DNA of 15,698 nucleotides from assembly GCA_003505715.1 (NCBI GenBank), contig DNXU01000282.1:3727-19424 (forward strand), in the 5' to 3' direction. The stretch comes from Cyanobacteria bacterium UBA8803. Lineage in GTDB: Bacteria > Cyanobacteriota > Cyanobacteriia > Cyanobacteriales > Coleofasciculaceae. Position 1 is the stretch's first letter. Each line of letters begins with the position of its first letter. The notes beneath the pieces are model-generated. The model did no database searches, was not told where the DNA came from, and saw nothing but the letters and a program-made list of their open reading frames with translations. The position numbers and the translations under genes are program-made. Shown here piece after piece: positions 8,486 to 15,698 of this stretch.

Positions 8486-8815
8486 ATGATTAGTCTGAGT
8501 AAAGCTGCCATCGGTGAAATCGAACGCCTTCAGTTGAAGCGTCAGAACCCCAAAGCAAAATTACGTCTGGGAGTACAACCGGGAGGGTGTGCCGATCTTT
8601 ACTATACAATTGACTTTGACAACGCAGTGAATCCAGGCGATCGCCTCTGCGATTGCGATGGCATATCTGTAATTGTCGATGAAAAAAGCTTTAATCTCAT
8701 TGCTGACCTGACCTTAGATTACTCAGAAGATTTAATGGGCGGAGGATTTCGCTTCCATAACCCCAAGGCAGTAGAAAGCTGTGGTTGTGGTAACTCCTTC
8801 CGGGTAGAGGGATGA
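8486..8815 (+). CDS. IscA/HesB-type iron-sulfur cluster assembly protein
   Basis: A-type Fe-S carrier or scaffold that passes clusters or iron to apoproteins in the cytoplasm. The three conserved cysteines sit at C35, C99 and C101 (SCGCG near the C-terminus), the same positions as in E. coli IscA, and the length of 109 residues is typical. I chose ATG 8486 over the frame-longer ATG 8396 because the extra 30 residues are encoded by pyrimidine-rich, repeat-like DNA and have no family counterpart, while MISLSKAA is a normal start. There is no strong Shine-Dalgarno. An additional pair, C55 and C57 (LCDCDG), is present. No iscS, iscU or suf gene is near; the gene sits between the heptamer array and the str promoter. 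Assignment to a specific IscA paralogue (IscA1, IscA2 or ErpA-like) is not possible here. Confidence 0.93.
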   Translation: MISLSKAAIGEIERLQLKRQNPKAKLRLGVQPGGCADLYYTIDFDNAVNPGDRLCDCDGISVIVDEKSFNLIADLTLDYSEDLMGGGFRFHNPKAVESCGCGNSFRVEG

Positions 8816-8838
8816 GCCTAGTACAAGCGCTGACGAAT

Positions 8839-8891
8839 GGAGGAAAAAAGGTAAAAAGCTGACTAGACAAGCTTTCTTCCCTTCAGCCTCC
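8839..8891 (+). terminator. Weak terminator-like structure after the IscA-type gene
   Basis: AAAGCT (8855-8860) pairs with AGCTTT (8870-8875) over a 9-nt loop, and GGAGG (8839-8843) can pair with CCTCC (8887-8891) outside it with poorly matched sequence between. There is no proper T-tract. It lies between the IscA-type gene and the str promoter. Confidence 0.25.
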
Positions 8892-8920
8892 TTCCACTAG
8901 AGGTGGTTTCAGGAAAAAAA

Positions 8921-8950
8921 TTGACATTTTTACTTAAATGACGGTACAAT
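8921..8950 (+). promoter_or_regulatory. Strong sigma70-type promoter of the str cluster
   Basis: Perfect -35 TTGACA (8921-8926), 18-bp spacer, and -10 TACAAT (8945-8950, 5 of 6). Transcription would start near 8957 and leave a leader of about 47 nt before rpsL. A 7-bp inverted repeat (ATTGACA 8920-8926, TGTCAAT 8958-8964) overlaps the -35 and the start region. Confidence 0.75.
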
Positions 8951-9003
8951 CAGAATTTGTCAATAGTTAGAACTGTTTAAGGAAGCTGTACGCGCCGTAA
9001 CTC

Positions 9004-9378
9004 ATGCCCACTATTCAGCAGCTCATTCAGAGCGAACGCGCAAAAGCCAAAAAGAAAACCAAGTCGCCTGCACTGAAGCAATGTCCGCAGCGTCGGGGAG
9101 TCTGCACCAGAGTATACACAACAACACCTAAGAAGCCGAACTCCGCCTTGCGGAAAGTAGCGAGAGTTCGTCTGACTTCGGGTTTTGAAGTAACGGCGTA
9201 TATTCCAGGTATTGGTCACAACCTACAGGAACATTCGGTGGTAATGATTCGGGGAGGTCGTGTCAAAGACTTGCCCGGAGTGCGGTATCACATTATTCGG
9301 GGAACTTTAGATACTGCCGGAGTAAAAGATCGGCGTCAAGGTCGTTCCAAGTACGGAACCAAACGTCCTAAGTCGTAG
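9004..9378 (+). CDS. rpsL: 30S ribosomal protein S12
   Basis: Decoding-site protein of the small ribosomal subunit. Its 124 residues equal the E. coli length. The S12 signature [10 protein letters not shown] spans residues 42-51, with the conserved K43. The second conserved loop GGRVKDLPG contains K88 and D89, D89 being the position methylthiolated in many bacteria. Both positions carry the usual residues, so no classical streptomycin-resistance substitution is seen at them. It is the first gene of the str cluster, behind the promoter at 8921-8950. AAGGA lies about 20 bases before the ATG, too far for a normal Shine-Dalgarno. It is followed by an unusually long gap before rpsG. Confidence 0.98.
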   Translation: MPTIQQLIQSERAKAKKKTKSPALKQCPQRRGVCTRVYTTTPKKPNSALRKVARVRLTSGFEVTAYIPGIGHNLQEHSVVMIRGGRVKDLPGVRYHIIRGTLDTAGVKDRRQGRSKYGTKRPKS

Positions 9379-9462
9379 CTCCCAATTGCCATACATCAGT
9401 AAGCCGGAAAATCTCTCTCCGTCCTTCCCCCTCTCCCTATCTCCCAGATAATTACTCATGAA

Positions 9463-9482
9463 AGGCGTACACCAGTACGCCT
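9463..9482. repeat. Perfect 8-bp hairpin between rpsL and rpsG
   Basis: AGGCGTAC (9463-9470) and GTACGCCT (9475-9482) pair perfectly across the loop ACCA. Five A residues follow on the plus strand rather than T residues, so a standard terminator is not indicated. It could be a processing site or a regulatory structure in the transcript. The rest of the 295-bp gap is pyrimidine-rich and includes a heptamer repeat. Confidence 0.55.
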
Positions 9483-9503
9483 AAAAATGCGTTATCCTCT
9501 CGC

Positions 9504-9524
9504 TCATCCTTCATCCCTCATCCC
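9504..9524. repeat. Heptamer repeat TCATCC(T/C), three units
   Basis: Units lie at 9504-9510, 9511-9517 and 9518-9524; the last two are identical. The unit differs from that at 8291 but has the same period. Confidence 0.6.
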
Positions 9525-9602
9525 TCCGATCGCCTTTTAACTAAGGTGCAAATTCAAGAAATTTTTGCTGGTTAAAGAATCTAAAATTAGATCTGGTTCC
9601 AG

Positions 9603-9608
9603 TATACT
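9603..9608 (+). promoter_or_regulatory. Possible -10 hexamer for rpsG
   Basis: TATACT matches the consensus at 5 of 6 positions, 65 bp before the rpsG start. No -35 is evident at 16-18 bp. It might provide a second transcript start within the cluster, given the long rpsL-rpsG gap. Confidence 0.25.
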
Positions 9609-9673
9609 TAGAGGGGTTTTTGCCCACTGAGTAGTTTTTAACTGTCACTACTGTTTATTTTTTTAGTTTTACT

Positions 9674-10144
9674 ATGTCTCGTCGTGCGGTTATTAAAAAG
9701 CGTCCTGTTCCTCCCGATCCGGTTTACAATAGTCGCCTGATCAGTATGATGGTGCGCAGGCTTATGCGTCACGGCAAGAAATCTCTTGCCTATAGGATCA
9801 TTTATGATGCTATGAAAATCATTGAGGAACGGACAGGCAGCGATCCTTTAGCTACCTTTGAAAAAGCCGTGCGCAATGTAACGCCTTTAGTAGAGGTGAA
9901 AGCACGGCGGGTTGGTGGTGCAACCTATCAGGTACCCATGGAAGTTCGTTCTGACCGAGGAACCACGCTGGCAATGCGGTGGCTGATCCATTTTTCGAGA
10001 ACTCGGTCGGGTAAAACGATGTCTGGCAAACTAGCCAATGAGCTAATGGATGCCGCTAACGAAACTGGGAGTGCCATTCGCAAACGCGAAGAAACGCATC
10101 GCATGGCAGATGCAAATAAAGCGTTTGCTCATTACCGATACTAA
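9674..10144 (+). CDS. rpsG: 30S ribosomal protein S7
   Basis: Primary 16S rRNA-binding protein that nucleates the head of the small subunit; in some bacteria it also represses its own operon mRNA. The 156-residue length is normal. The N-terminal start MSRR, the [12 protein letters not shown] helix (about 28-39) and the [13 protein letters not shown] signature (about 76-88) identify it clearly. There is no Shine-Dalgarno; the 20 bases before the ATG are very T-rich, suggesting initiation through an unstructured U-rich leader. It is separated from rpsL by 295 bp and from fusA by 136 bp, longer than in compact str operons. Confidence 0.98.
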   Translation: MSRRAVIKKRPVPPDPVYNSRLISMMVRRLMRHGKKSLAYRIIYDAMKIIEERTGSDPLATFEKAVRNVTPLVEVKARRVGGATYQVPMEVRSDRGTTLAMRWLIHFSRTRSGKTMSGKLANELMDAANETGSAIRKREETHRMADANKAFAHYRY

Positions 10145-10268
10145 AGACGCTCTCTAAATCAGTAGAGCGGATGTCTGTTAGCCGACGCAAGTGCGCCAAT
10201 GCTAAAAGATTTAAAGAAAGTATAGAATTGTAAACAGATAGTAACGTGATCAGACTTGCGGCAGGACG

Positions 10269-10276
10269 AAGGAGGT
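10269..10276 (+). promoter_or_regulatory. Strong Shine-Dalgarno before fusA
   Basis: AAGGAGGT, a full match to the anti-16S consensus, ends four bases before the GTG at 10281. It settles that GTG as the start, and contrasts with the absence of such a site before rpsL, rpsG and rpsJ. Confidence 0.85.
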
Positions 10277-10280
10277 AGCT

Positions 10281-12356
10281 GTGGCACGTAGCATCCCGCT
10301 CGAAAGAGTACGCAATATTGGAATTGCAGCCCACATTGATGCGGGCAAAACAACAACAACCGAACGCATCCTGTTTTACTCAGGGATGGTTCACAAAATT
10401 GGTGAAGTCCATGAAGGAACAGCCGTAACGGACTGGATGGAACAAGAGCGGGAGCGTGGAATTACCATCACTGCCGCTGCCATTAGCACCAGCTGGAGAG
10501 ATCACAAGATCAATATCATCGATACACCGGGTCACGTTGACTTCACAATTGAAGTTGAGCGTTCGATGCGGGTATTAGATGGTGTAATTGCCGTATTCTG
10601 CTCGGTAGGAGGCGTTCAGCCGCAATCAGAAACCGTGTGGCGACAAGCTGATCGCTACAAGGTGCCGAGGATCGCCTTCATAAACAAGATGGATCGCACA
10701 GGTGCCAATTTCTTTAGGGTTTACGGACAACTGCGCGATCGCCTGAGAGCTAATGCTGTAGCCATCCAAATTCCCATTGGTAGTGAAAACGACTTGAGGG
10801 GAATTGTAGACTTGGTTAGGATGCGAGCCAAGATCTATAACAATGATTTGGGCACGGATATTGAAGACACGGAAATTCCTGAAGAGGTTAAAGACCAAGC
10901 CCAAGAGTACCGTGCTAAGTTAATCGAATCGGTTGCTGAAACGGATGAAGCTTTAATTGAGAAGTACCTCGAAGGGGAAGACCTCACCGAGGAAGAAATC
11001 CGTCATGCGCTGCGCAAAGGCACCATTGAGGGCACAATTGTGCCAGTACTTTGTGGTTCGGCCTTTAAGAACAAAGGCGTTCAACTGCTGTTGGATGCGG
11101 TTGTTGATTACTTACCAGCACCATCAGATATTCCGCCGATTCAGGGCACTTTGCGAGACGGCACGGTAGCCGAACGCAGGGCAGATGACAATGCTCCCTT
11201 GTCAGCCTTGGCCTTTAAAATTATGGCAGACCCCTTTGGTCGCTTAACCTTTTTGCGGGTATACTCTGGTGTACTCCAAAAGGGTAGCTATATCCTAAAC
11301 TCCACCAAGAATCAGAAGGAACGCATCTCGCGATTAATCGTTCTGAAAGCTAACGAGCGGATTGAGGTAGACGAGTTGCGTGCTGGTGACTTGGGAGCAG
11401 CAATTGGGTTAAAGAATAGCTTCACAGGCGATACCATCTCCACGGAAGACTCACCCATCATTTTGGAATCCCTATTTATTCCAGAACCTGTGATCTCAGT
11501 TGCGGTGGAACCCAAAACCAAGCAAGATATGGAGAAGCTATCCAAAGCCCTCCAATCCTTATCGGAAGAAGACCCCACATTCCGCGTCAGCGTCGATCCC
11601 GAAACCAACCAAACTGTGATTGCTGGTATGGGCGAGCTGCATCTGGAAATTCTGGTAGACCGGATGCTGCGTGAGTTCAAGGTAGAAGCTAATGTCGGTG
11701 CGCCGCAGGTAGCTTACCGCGAAACAGTTCGCAAATCCGTTCGTACTGAAGGCAAGTTTATTCGCCAAAGCGGTGGTAAGGGTCAGTACGGCCACGTCGT
11801 AATTGAATTGGAACCTGGAGAACCCGGTAGTGGTTTTGAATTTGTCTCCAAGATTGTGGGCGGCGCTATACCGAAAGAGTATGTATCTCCCGCCGAACAG
11901 GGGATGAGAGAAGCTTGTGAATCGGGTATTTTGGCTGGATATCCAGTCATTGACCTGAAAGCAACTCTAGTCGATGGGTCTTTCCACGAGGTAGACTCTT
12001 CAGAAATGGCCTTCAAAATTGCTGGGTCAATGGCGATTCAGGATGCTGTAAAGAAGGCTTCGCCGGTACTATTAGAGCCTATGATGAAAGTTGAGGTTGA
12101 AGTGCCTGAAGACTTCCTTGGGGATGTCATGGGCGACCTCAACTCCCGTCGCGGTCAAATTGAGGGTATGGGCTCTGAAGCAGGCACGGCCAAAGTTACT
12201 GCTAAAGTTCCATTAGCAGAGATGTTTGGCTATGCTACGGATATCCGATCTAAGACCCAAGGTCGGGGGATCTTCTCGATGGAGTTTAGCCACTATGAGG
12301 AAGTACCTCGCAACGTAGCTGAAGCCATCATCGCTAAGAGCAAAGGGAACGCATAA
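10281..12356 (+). CDS. fusA: Elongation factor G
   Basis: GTPase that drives translocation on the ribosome. The 691-residue length is normal for bacterial EF-G. GTPase motifs are intact: P-loop AHIDAGKTT (17-25), switch I RGITI (59-63), DTPGH (81-85), NKMD (135-138) and a GSAF G5 motif near 260. Domains II-V follow with recognisable stretches, including [13 protein letters not shown] in domain III and the [17 protein letters not shown]-terminal segment. The start is GTG, fixed by the strong Shine-Dalgarno just upstream. tuf begins only 23 bases after the stop, so the two are surely co-transcribed. A small hairpin (CGCTCT 10148-10153 with AGAGCG 10164-10169) lies in the leader after rpsG. Confidence 0.98.
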   Translation: MARSIPLERVRNIGIAAHIDAGKTTTTERILFYSGMVHKIGEVHEGTAVTDWMEQERERGITITAAAISTSWRDHKINIIDTPGHVDFTIEVERSMRVLDGVIAVFCSVGGVQPQSETVWRQADRYKVPRIAFINKMDRTGANFFRVYGQLRDRLRANAVAIQIPIGSENDLRGIVDLVRMRAKIYNNDLGTDIEDTEIPEEVKDQAQEYRAKLIESVAETDEALIEKYLEGEDLTEEEIRHALRKGTIEGTIVPVLCGSAFKNKGVQLLLDAVVDYLPAPSDIPPIQGTLRDGTVAERRADDNAPLSALAFKIMADPFGRLTFLRVYSGVLQKGSYILNSTKNQKERISRLIVLKANERIEVDELRAGDLGAAIGLKNSFTGDTISTEDSPIILESLFIPEPVISVAVEPKTKQDMEKLSKALQSLSEEDPTFRVSVDPETNQTVIAGMGELHLEILVDRMLREFKVEANVGAPQVAYRETVRKSVRTEGKFIRQSGGKGQYGHVVIELEPGEPGSGFEFVSKIVGGAIPKEYVSPAEQGMREACESGILAGYPVIDLKATLVDGSFHEVDSSEMAFKIAGSMAIQDAVKKASPVLLEPMMKVEVEVPEDFLGDVMGDLNSRRGQIEGMGSEAGTAKVTAKVPLAEMFGYATDIRSKTQGRGIFSMEFSHYEEVPRNVAEAIIAKSKGNA

Positions 12357-12379
12357 ATAAGAAAAGGAACACGTAATTC

Positions 12380-13609
12380 ATGGCACGCGCAAAGTTTGAA
12401 CGGACTAAACCCCACGTCAACATCGGTACAATCGGTCACGTAGACCACGGCAAAACGACGCTTACCGCTGCCATTACCATGACCCTGGCAGCACTGGGTA
12501 AAGCGCAAGCCAAGAAGTACGACGAAATTGATGCGGCACCAGAGGAAAAGGCGCGGGGGATTACGATCAACACGGCTCACGTTGAGTATGAAACTGAAAA
12601 CCGCCACTATGCTCACGTTGATTGTCCGGGTCACGCTGACTATGTGAAAAACATGATCACCGGTGCCGCTCAAATGGATGGAGCGATTCTGGTGGTGTCA
12701 GCAGCAGATGGCCCCATGCCTCAAACCAGGGAACACATTCTGCTGGCTAAGCAGGTTGGCGTCCCCAGCTTGGTCGTCTTCTTGAACAAGCAAGATATGG
12801 TGGATGACGAAGAACTTCTGGAACTAGTGGAACTAGAAGTCCGCGAACTCCTCAGTAGTTATGAGTTTGACGGTGACAACATCCCCATTGTGGCGGGTTC
12901 GGCTTTGCAAGCGCTAGAAGCTATGACCGCTAACCCCAAAACCGGAAAGGGTGAAAATGAGTGGGTTGATAAGATCTACGCCTTGATGGATGAGGTAGAC
13001 TCTTACATTCCTACCCCAGAGCGGGATATTGACAAGCCCTTCCTAATGGCGGTAGAAGATGTGTTCACCATTACCGGTCGCGGTACTGTAGCTACAGGTC
13101 GGATCGAGCGGGGTAAAGTCAAGATCGGCGATGAAGTTGAGCTGGTCGGACTGAGAAACACAGTCAAGAAAACCGTCACTGGGATCGAGATGTTCAAGAA
13201 GAGTCTCGAAGAAGGGATGGCAGGGGATAATGCTGGGATTCTGCTCCGTGGTGTTGAGAAAAAAGATATTGAGCGCGGAATGGTACTTGCCAAACCAGGC
13301 TCAATTACCCCTCACACTCAGTTCGAGTCGGAAGTATACGTCCTCAAGAAAGAAGAAGGCGGGCGTCACACTCCCTTCTTCGCTGGCTATCGCCCTCAAT
13401 TCTACGTTCGTACTACGGATGTTACGGGCACCATCAATGCCTATACAGCTGACGACGGCACTACAGTAGAAATGGTTATGCCTGGGGATCGCATTAAAAT
13501 GACGGTAGAGTTAATCAACCCGATCGCGATCGAACAAGGAATGCGCTTCGCCATCCGCGAAGGTGGTCGTACCATTGGTGCGGGTGTCGTTTCCAAAATA
13601 ATCAAGTAG
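12380..13609 (+). CDS. tuf: Elongation factor Tu
   Basis: GTPase that delivers aminoacyl-tRNA to the ribosome. The 409-residue length is typical of cyanobacteria and chloroplasts, about 15 longer than E. coli; the extra residues lie near GTI-linked segments such as [12 protein letters not shown] (about 185-195). Motifs: GHVDHGKT (19-26), RGITI (59-63), DCPGH (81-85) and NKQD (136-139, a form common in the plastid lineage), then GSAL near 175. Domains 2 and 3 are complete, ending [19 protein letters not shown] (12364-12368) lies 11 bases before the ATG, a little far. It follows fusA by 23 bp. Codon use looks strongly selected, as expected for one of the most abundant proteins. A terminator-like hairpin follows at 13628-13661. 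Confidence 0.98.
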   Translation: MARAKFERTKPHVNIGTIGHVDHGKTTLTAAITMTLAALGKAQAKKYDEIDAAPEEKARGITINTAHVEYETENRHYAHVDCPGHADYVKNMITGAAQMDGAILVVSAADGPMPQTREHILLAKQVGVPSLVVFLNKQDMVDDEELLELVELEVRELLSSYEFDGDNIPIVAGSALQALEAMTANPKTGKGENEWVDKIYALMDEVDSYIPTPERDIDKPFLMAVEDVFTITGRGTVATGRIERGKVKIGDEVELVGLRNTVKKTVTGIEMFKKSLEEGMAGDNAGILLRGVEKKDIERGMVLAKPGSITPHTQFESEVYVLKKEEGGRHTPFFAGYRPQFYVRTTDVTGTINAYTADDGTTVEMVMPGDRIKMTVELINPIAIEQGMRFAIREGGRTIGAGVVSKIIK

Positions 13610-13627
13610 CGTCGTTCTAGCTTGTGG

Positions 13628-13661
13628 AAGGGGCAGAAAGGCACAAACTTTTCTGCTCCTT
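13628..13661 (+). terminator. Terminator-like hairpin between tuf and rpsJ
   Basis: AAGGGGCAGAAA (13628-13639) pairs with TTTCTGCTCCTT (13650-13661) as a 12-bp stem with one G-U pair and a 10-nt loop. Only a short T-rich tail (ATTA) follows. It begins 19 bases after the tuf stop and could lower expression of rpsJ relative to tuf, or protect a processed 3' end. Confidence 0.5.
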
Positions 13662-13674
13662 ATTACTCTGTCAA

Positions 13675-13737
13675 GGAGAGAGGGAAGGCAGCCGATAACG
13701 GAAAATTTTCCTCATCCCTCTTCCTTAATCTCTCTCC
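13675..13737 (+). other. Possible structured leader before rpsJ
   Basis: The purine run 13675-13687 (GGAGAGAGGGAAG) can pair with CTTCC (13720-13724) and CTCTCTCC (13730-13737) around a 5-nt bulge. A perfect 12-bp palindrome, GGAAAATTTTCC (13700-13711), sits in the enclosed loop. Function unknown. Confidence 0.3.
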
Positions 13738-13782
13738 CTCCTAACCCATTCATTTTTATTCAGAACCTAGACAACTAAACAA

Positions 13783-14100
13783 ATGGCAACTATTCAGCAG
13801 CAAAAAATTCGGATTCGTCTTAAAGCCTTCGATCGCCGACTACTTGACACATCTTGCGAGAAGATTGTGGATACGGCAAACCGGACAAATGCCACAGCTA
13901 TTGGGCCGATTCCTTTACCTACCAAGCGCCGCATTTATTGTGTATTGCGATCGCCCCACGTTGATAAAGATTCCCGCGAACATTTTGAAACACGTACCCA
14001 TCGACGAATTATTGACATTTATCAGCCTTCTCCTAAAACCATCGATGCCTTAATGAAGCTTGACTTGCCTGCGGGTGTGGATATTGAAGTAAAGCTCTAG
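13783..14100 (+). CDS. rpsJ: 30S ribosomal protein S10 (NusE)
   Basis: Small-subunit head protein that also acts as NusE in transcription antitermination with NusB. The 105-residue length and the sequence [13 protein letters not shown] (about 10-22), then GPIPLPTKR (about 41-49) and [12 protein letters not shown] (about 64-75), are diagnostic. Placement behind tuf, rather than at the head of an S10 ribosomal operon, is characteristic of cyanobacteria. There is no Shine-Dalgarno. The 173-bp tuf-rpsJ gap contains the hairpins at 13628-13661 and 13675-13737, so rpsJ may be expressed at a different level from tuf. Its TAG stop lies inside the 22-bp dispersed repeat. Confidence 0.98.
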   Translation: MATIQQQKIRIRLKAFDRRLLDTSCEKIVDTANRTNATAIGPIPLPTKRRIYCVLRSPHVDKDSREHFETRTHRRIIDIYQPSPKTIDALMKLDLPAGVDIEVKL

Positions 14101-14118
14101 TGCGGTGAAGGCTCCAAG
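14097..14118 (+). repeat. 22-bp dispersed repeat, copy 2, spanning the rpsJ stop codon
   Basis: Matches 7521-7542 at 21 of 22 positions, in the same orientation and in the same position relative to the TAG stop codon of the upstream gene. Similarity ends abruptly after the shared CCAAG. Confidence 0.75.
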
Positions 14119-14147
14119 TAAAGAAAGCATCGCTTAGGAGTAAAGCT

Positions 14148-14186
14148 TACATCTAGGGGATGTTAAACAAGCATCCCCTAAATGTA
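14148..14186 (+). terminator. Large hairpin at the end of the str cluster
   Basis: TACAT-C-TAGGGGATG (14148-14162) pairs with CATCCCCTA-A-ATGTA (14172-14186): 14 base pairs, one C/A mismatch and a 9-nt loop. No T-tract follows, a frequent situation in cyanobacteria. Its position 48 bp after rpsJ makes it the best candidate for ending the transcript. Confidence 0.55.
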
Positions 14187-14232
14187 GGGTATAGCAAAGA
14201 ATTTGGGTAACTTGCGGGCAAAACCCAATAGC

Positions 14233-14290
14233 GAATAATCAATAACCCTAATGACTAATAACTAATGACCAATCACCAATGACCCAAGAC
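14233..14290. repeat. Degenerate heptamer repeat (T/C)AATGAC
   Basis: Five units in register at 14249-14283 (TAATGAC, TAATAAC, TAATGAC, CAATCAC, CAATGAC). Two more units precede them (14233-14246) with a 2-base slip, and a degenerate unit follows. The unit contains TGACCAA, the complement of TTGGTCA, which from memory is one of the STRR families described in heterocystous cyanobacteria. Confidence 0.7.
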
Positions 14291-14340
14291 ATCCGTTAAA
14301 GTAGGTAAAGAAGCGCAATTATCCTTTTTACCAAGGCACA

Positions 14341-14982
14341 ATGGCATCCTCTTCATCAATTGCTGTTAGAGAACTCCCTTTGTTTCCACTACCTGAAGTG
14401 GTTCTATTCCCAGGGCGTCCTCTACCTCTGCATATCTTTGAGTTTCGCTACCGAATCATGATGAACACGATCTTGGATAGCGATCGCCGATTTGGGGTGT
14501 TAATGTGGGACCCAGTTCAAGGTCAACCAGCATCAGTGGGTTGTTGTGCCGAAATTATTCACTTCCAACGCTTGCCTGATGACCGGATGAAAGTCTTGAC
14601 CTTAGGGCAGCAGAGATTTCGAGTGTTGGATTACGTTCGCGAAAAGCCCTATCGGGTTGGCTTAGTGGAATGGATTGAGGATCAGCCAACCGAAAAAGAT
14701 TTGAGAAGCATGGCGATACAGGTTAATCAATTACTCAGAGATGTCATACATCTTTCCTCTAAGTTAACCGACCAGCCAATCGAGTTACCAGAAGATCTAC
14801 CAGATCTGCCGATTGAGTTGTCCTATTGGGTTGCCAGCAATCTTTACGGCGTAGCTTCAGAACAGCAGGCGCTCCTAGAGATGCAGGATACGGCAAAGCG
14901 TCTGGAGCGCGAAGCGGAAATTTTAACCTCAACCCGCAATCATTTGGCTGCCCGTACTGTGCTTAAGGAAGCTTTTAATTGA
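14341..14982 (+). CDS. Stand-alone Lon N-terminal (substrate-binding) domain protein
   Basis: The whole 213-residue protein corresponds to the Lon substrate-binding domain (PF02190), shown by the N-terminal LPLFPLPEVVLFPGRPLPLHIFE (about 12-34), then YRIMM, GVLMW (52-56) and GQQRFRVLDY (about 88-97). A helical C-terminal part (about 160-213) is rich in Glu, Arg and Leu. There is no AAA+ ATPase and no Ser-Lys protease domain, so it cannot be a protease by itself; it may bind unfolded proteins or act as an adaptor, but its function is not established. ATG 14341 is preceded by AAGG (14333-14336) at 4 bases. It follows the str cluster after 240 bp that include a hairpin and a heptamer repeat. Its 3' end overlaps convergent pheA by 8 bp. 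Confidence 0.85.
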   Translation: MASSSSIAVRELPLFPLPEVVLFPGRPLPLHIFEFRYRIMMNTILDSDRRFGVLMWDPVQGQPASVGCCAEIIHFQRLPDDRMKVLTLGQQRFRVLDYVREKPYRVGLVEWIEDQPTEKDLRSMAIQVNQLLRDVIHLSSKLTDQPIELPEDLPDLPIELSYWVASNLYGVASEQQALLEMQDTAKRLEREAEILTSTRNHLAARTVLKEAFN

Positions 14983-15698
14983 GATCTGGCGGCGGTGAGT
15001 TGATGGGTAAAACATTATAGCTACCAAAGATTTTGAGGATTTCGGTATGAGGAGCTAATTCTGCCAAACCCGCTTGCACGGATGCGACAGAAGCATCGGC
15101 TTCCAAATCGATGAAAAAAAGGTATTCCCCAAGCGATCGCTTGGTGGGACGAGACTCAATACGGCTCAGGTTAATCCCTCTACTGGCAAAGACTTGGAGT
15201 GGCTTGACCAAAGCACCAGGTACATTCGCGGGTACGCTAAACGCTAAGGACGTATGGCTACCCCCTTCTGATGCTTGCTTTCCCACGACCCAGAACCGAG
15301 TACAGTTATCTGGATAGTCATTAATGGTAGAAGCAAGGATTGGCAAGTTGTAAAGCTGTGCAGCTCTATAGGAGGCGATCGCTCCGACTGTATAGTCGGC
15401 ATCAAGGTATTTGAGCGCCTCCGTAGTTGAATTTGCTGGTATCAGTTGAACCGATGGTAGAAACTTCTCCAACCACTTCTGGCATTGTGCAAGAGCTTGA
15501 GGATGGGAATAAACCGTTTTTATCCCTTCTAGACTAGATGCTCGTGAGACTAAGACATTTTGAATGGGTAAAACCAAAGCCTGTTGAATTTTGAGTACAT
15601 CTAGTTGCCATAGAGTATCCAGCGTAATCGCCACGCTGCCTTCAATAGAATTTTCCACCGGAACAACAGCTAGATGAGTTTGTCCCTGAGCTACTGAA
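14975..15698 (-). CDS. pheA: Prephenate dehydratase with ACT domain, partial (5' end outside window)
   Basis: Converts prephenate to phenylpyruvate, the committed step to phenylalanine. The frame stays open to the right edge: residues SVAQGQTHLAVVPVENSIEG are encoded from 15697 leftward, so the GTG at 15658 (the V of PVENS) is not the start. The catalytic domain shows VENSIEGSV and the TRF motif (15293-15301). A C-terminal ACT domain carries GALV (15206-15217) and ESRP (15146-15157), the motifs that bind phenylalanine in regulated dehydratases, so feedback inhibition by phenylalanine is expected. There is no chorismate mutase domain in the visible part; it would be N-terminal if present, but cyanobacterial enzymes are usually monofunctional. 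The tail overlaps the Lon-domain gene by 8 bp. Confidence 0.95.
   Translation of the reverse strand, partial: SVAQGQTHLAVVPVENSIEGSVAITLDTLWQLDVLKIQQALVLPIQNVLVSRASSLEGIKTVYSHPQALAQCQKWLEKFLPSVQLIPANSTTEALKYLDADYTVGAIASYRAAQLYNLPILASTINDYPDNCTRFWVVGKQASEGGSHTSLAFSVPANVPGALVKPLQVFASRGINLSRIESRPTKRSLGEYLFFIDLEADASVASVQAGLAELAPHTEILKIFGSYNVLPINSPPPDLN

Noticed and set aside
8892..8907. CCAC/GTGG inverted repeat as a terminator before the str promoter.
   Set aside because: Only a 4-bp stem and no T-tract.
15656..15658. GTG at 15658 as the start of pheA.
   Set aside because: It encodes the valine of the conserved PVENS motif, and the frame continues with conserved family sequence to the window edge.

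Overview
The window comes from a cyanobacterium. The evidence is a ferredoxin-type glutamate synthase with a 3Fe-4S cysteine motif, a 409-residue EF-Tu, rpsJ placed directly behind tuf instead of in an S10 operon, and 15 copies of the cyanobacterial HIP1 octamer (GCGATCGC). Several families of 7-bp tandem repeats (STRR-type) are also present, a trait best known from filamentous cyanobacteria. I cannot name the genus.

Layout, left to right. (1) 19-4824, minus strand: glsF/gltB, complete, ending against a heptamer repeat at the left edge. (2) 4825-5487: a 663-bp gap without a convincing gene but with inverted repeats; it must hold the glsF promoter. (3) 5521-7524, plus: a probably secreted phosphodiester-glycosidase-family protein with AMIN-like N-terminal segments. 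(4) 7868-8290, plus: a single-domain cupin of the type II mannose-6-phosphate isomerase family, behind a leader with repeated GTAAA/TTTAC boxes. (5) 8291-8367: eleven perfect TAGGGAA units, followed closely by a perfect -10 hexamer and an IscA/HesB-type gene (8486-8815). (6) 8921-14186: the str-type cluster rpsL, rpsG, fusA, tuf, rpsJ, with a strong sigma70-type promoter at its head, hairpins between several genes and a large hairpin at its end. (7) 14341-14982, plus: a stand-alone Lon N-terminal-domain protein. (8) 14975-15698, minus: pheA (prephenate dehydratase with ACT domain), overlapping the previous gene tail to tail by 8 bp and running off the right edge.

Function: glsF makes glutamate with photosynthetic reductant and itself needs an Fe-S cluster; the IscA-type protein belongs to cluster delivery, though nothing links the two genes directly. 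The central block is translation machinery (S12, S7, EF-G, EF-Tu, S10), normally co-regulated. pheA leads to phenylalanine. The cupin probably acts in mannose or GDP-mannose metabolism.

I see no mobile element, CRISPR array, defence system or prophage, and no clearly new multi-gene system. The unusual content is in repeats: a heptamer-derived insertion translated in frame inside glsF, an 11-copy heptamer array beside a promoter, and a 22-bp sequence shared by the stop codons of two unrelated genes (21 of 22 bases identical).
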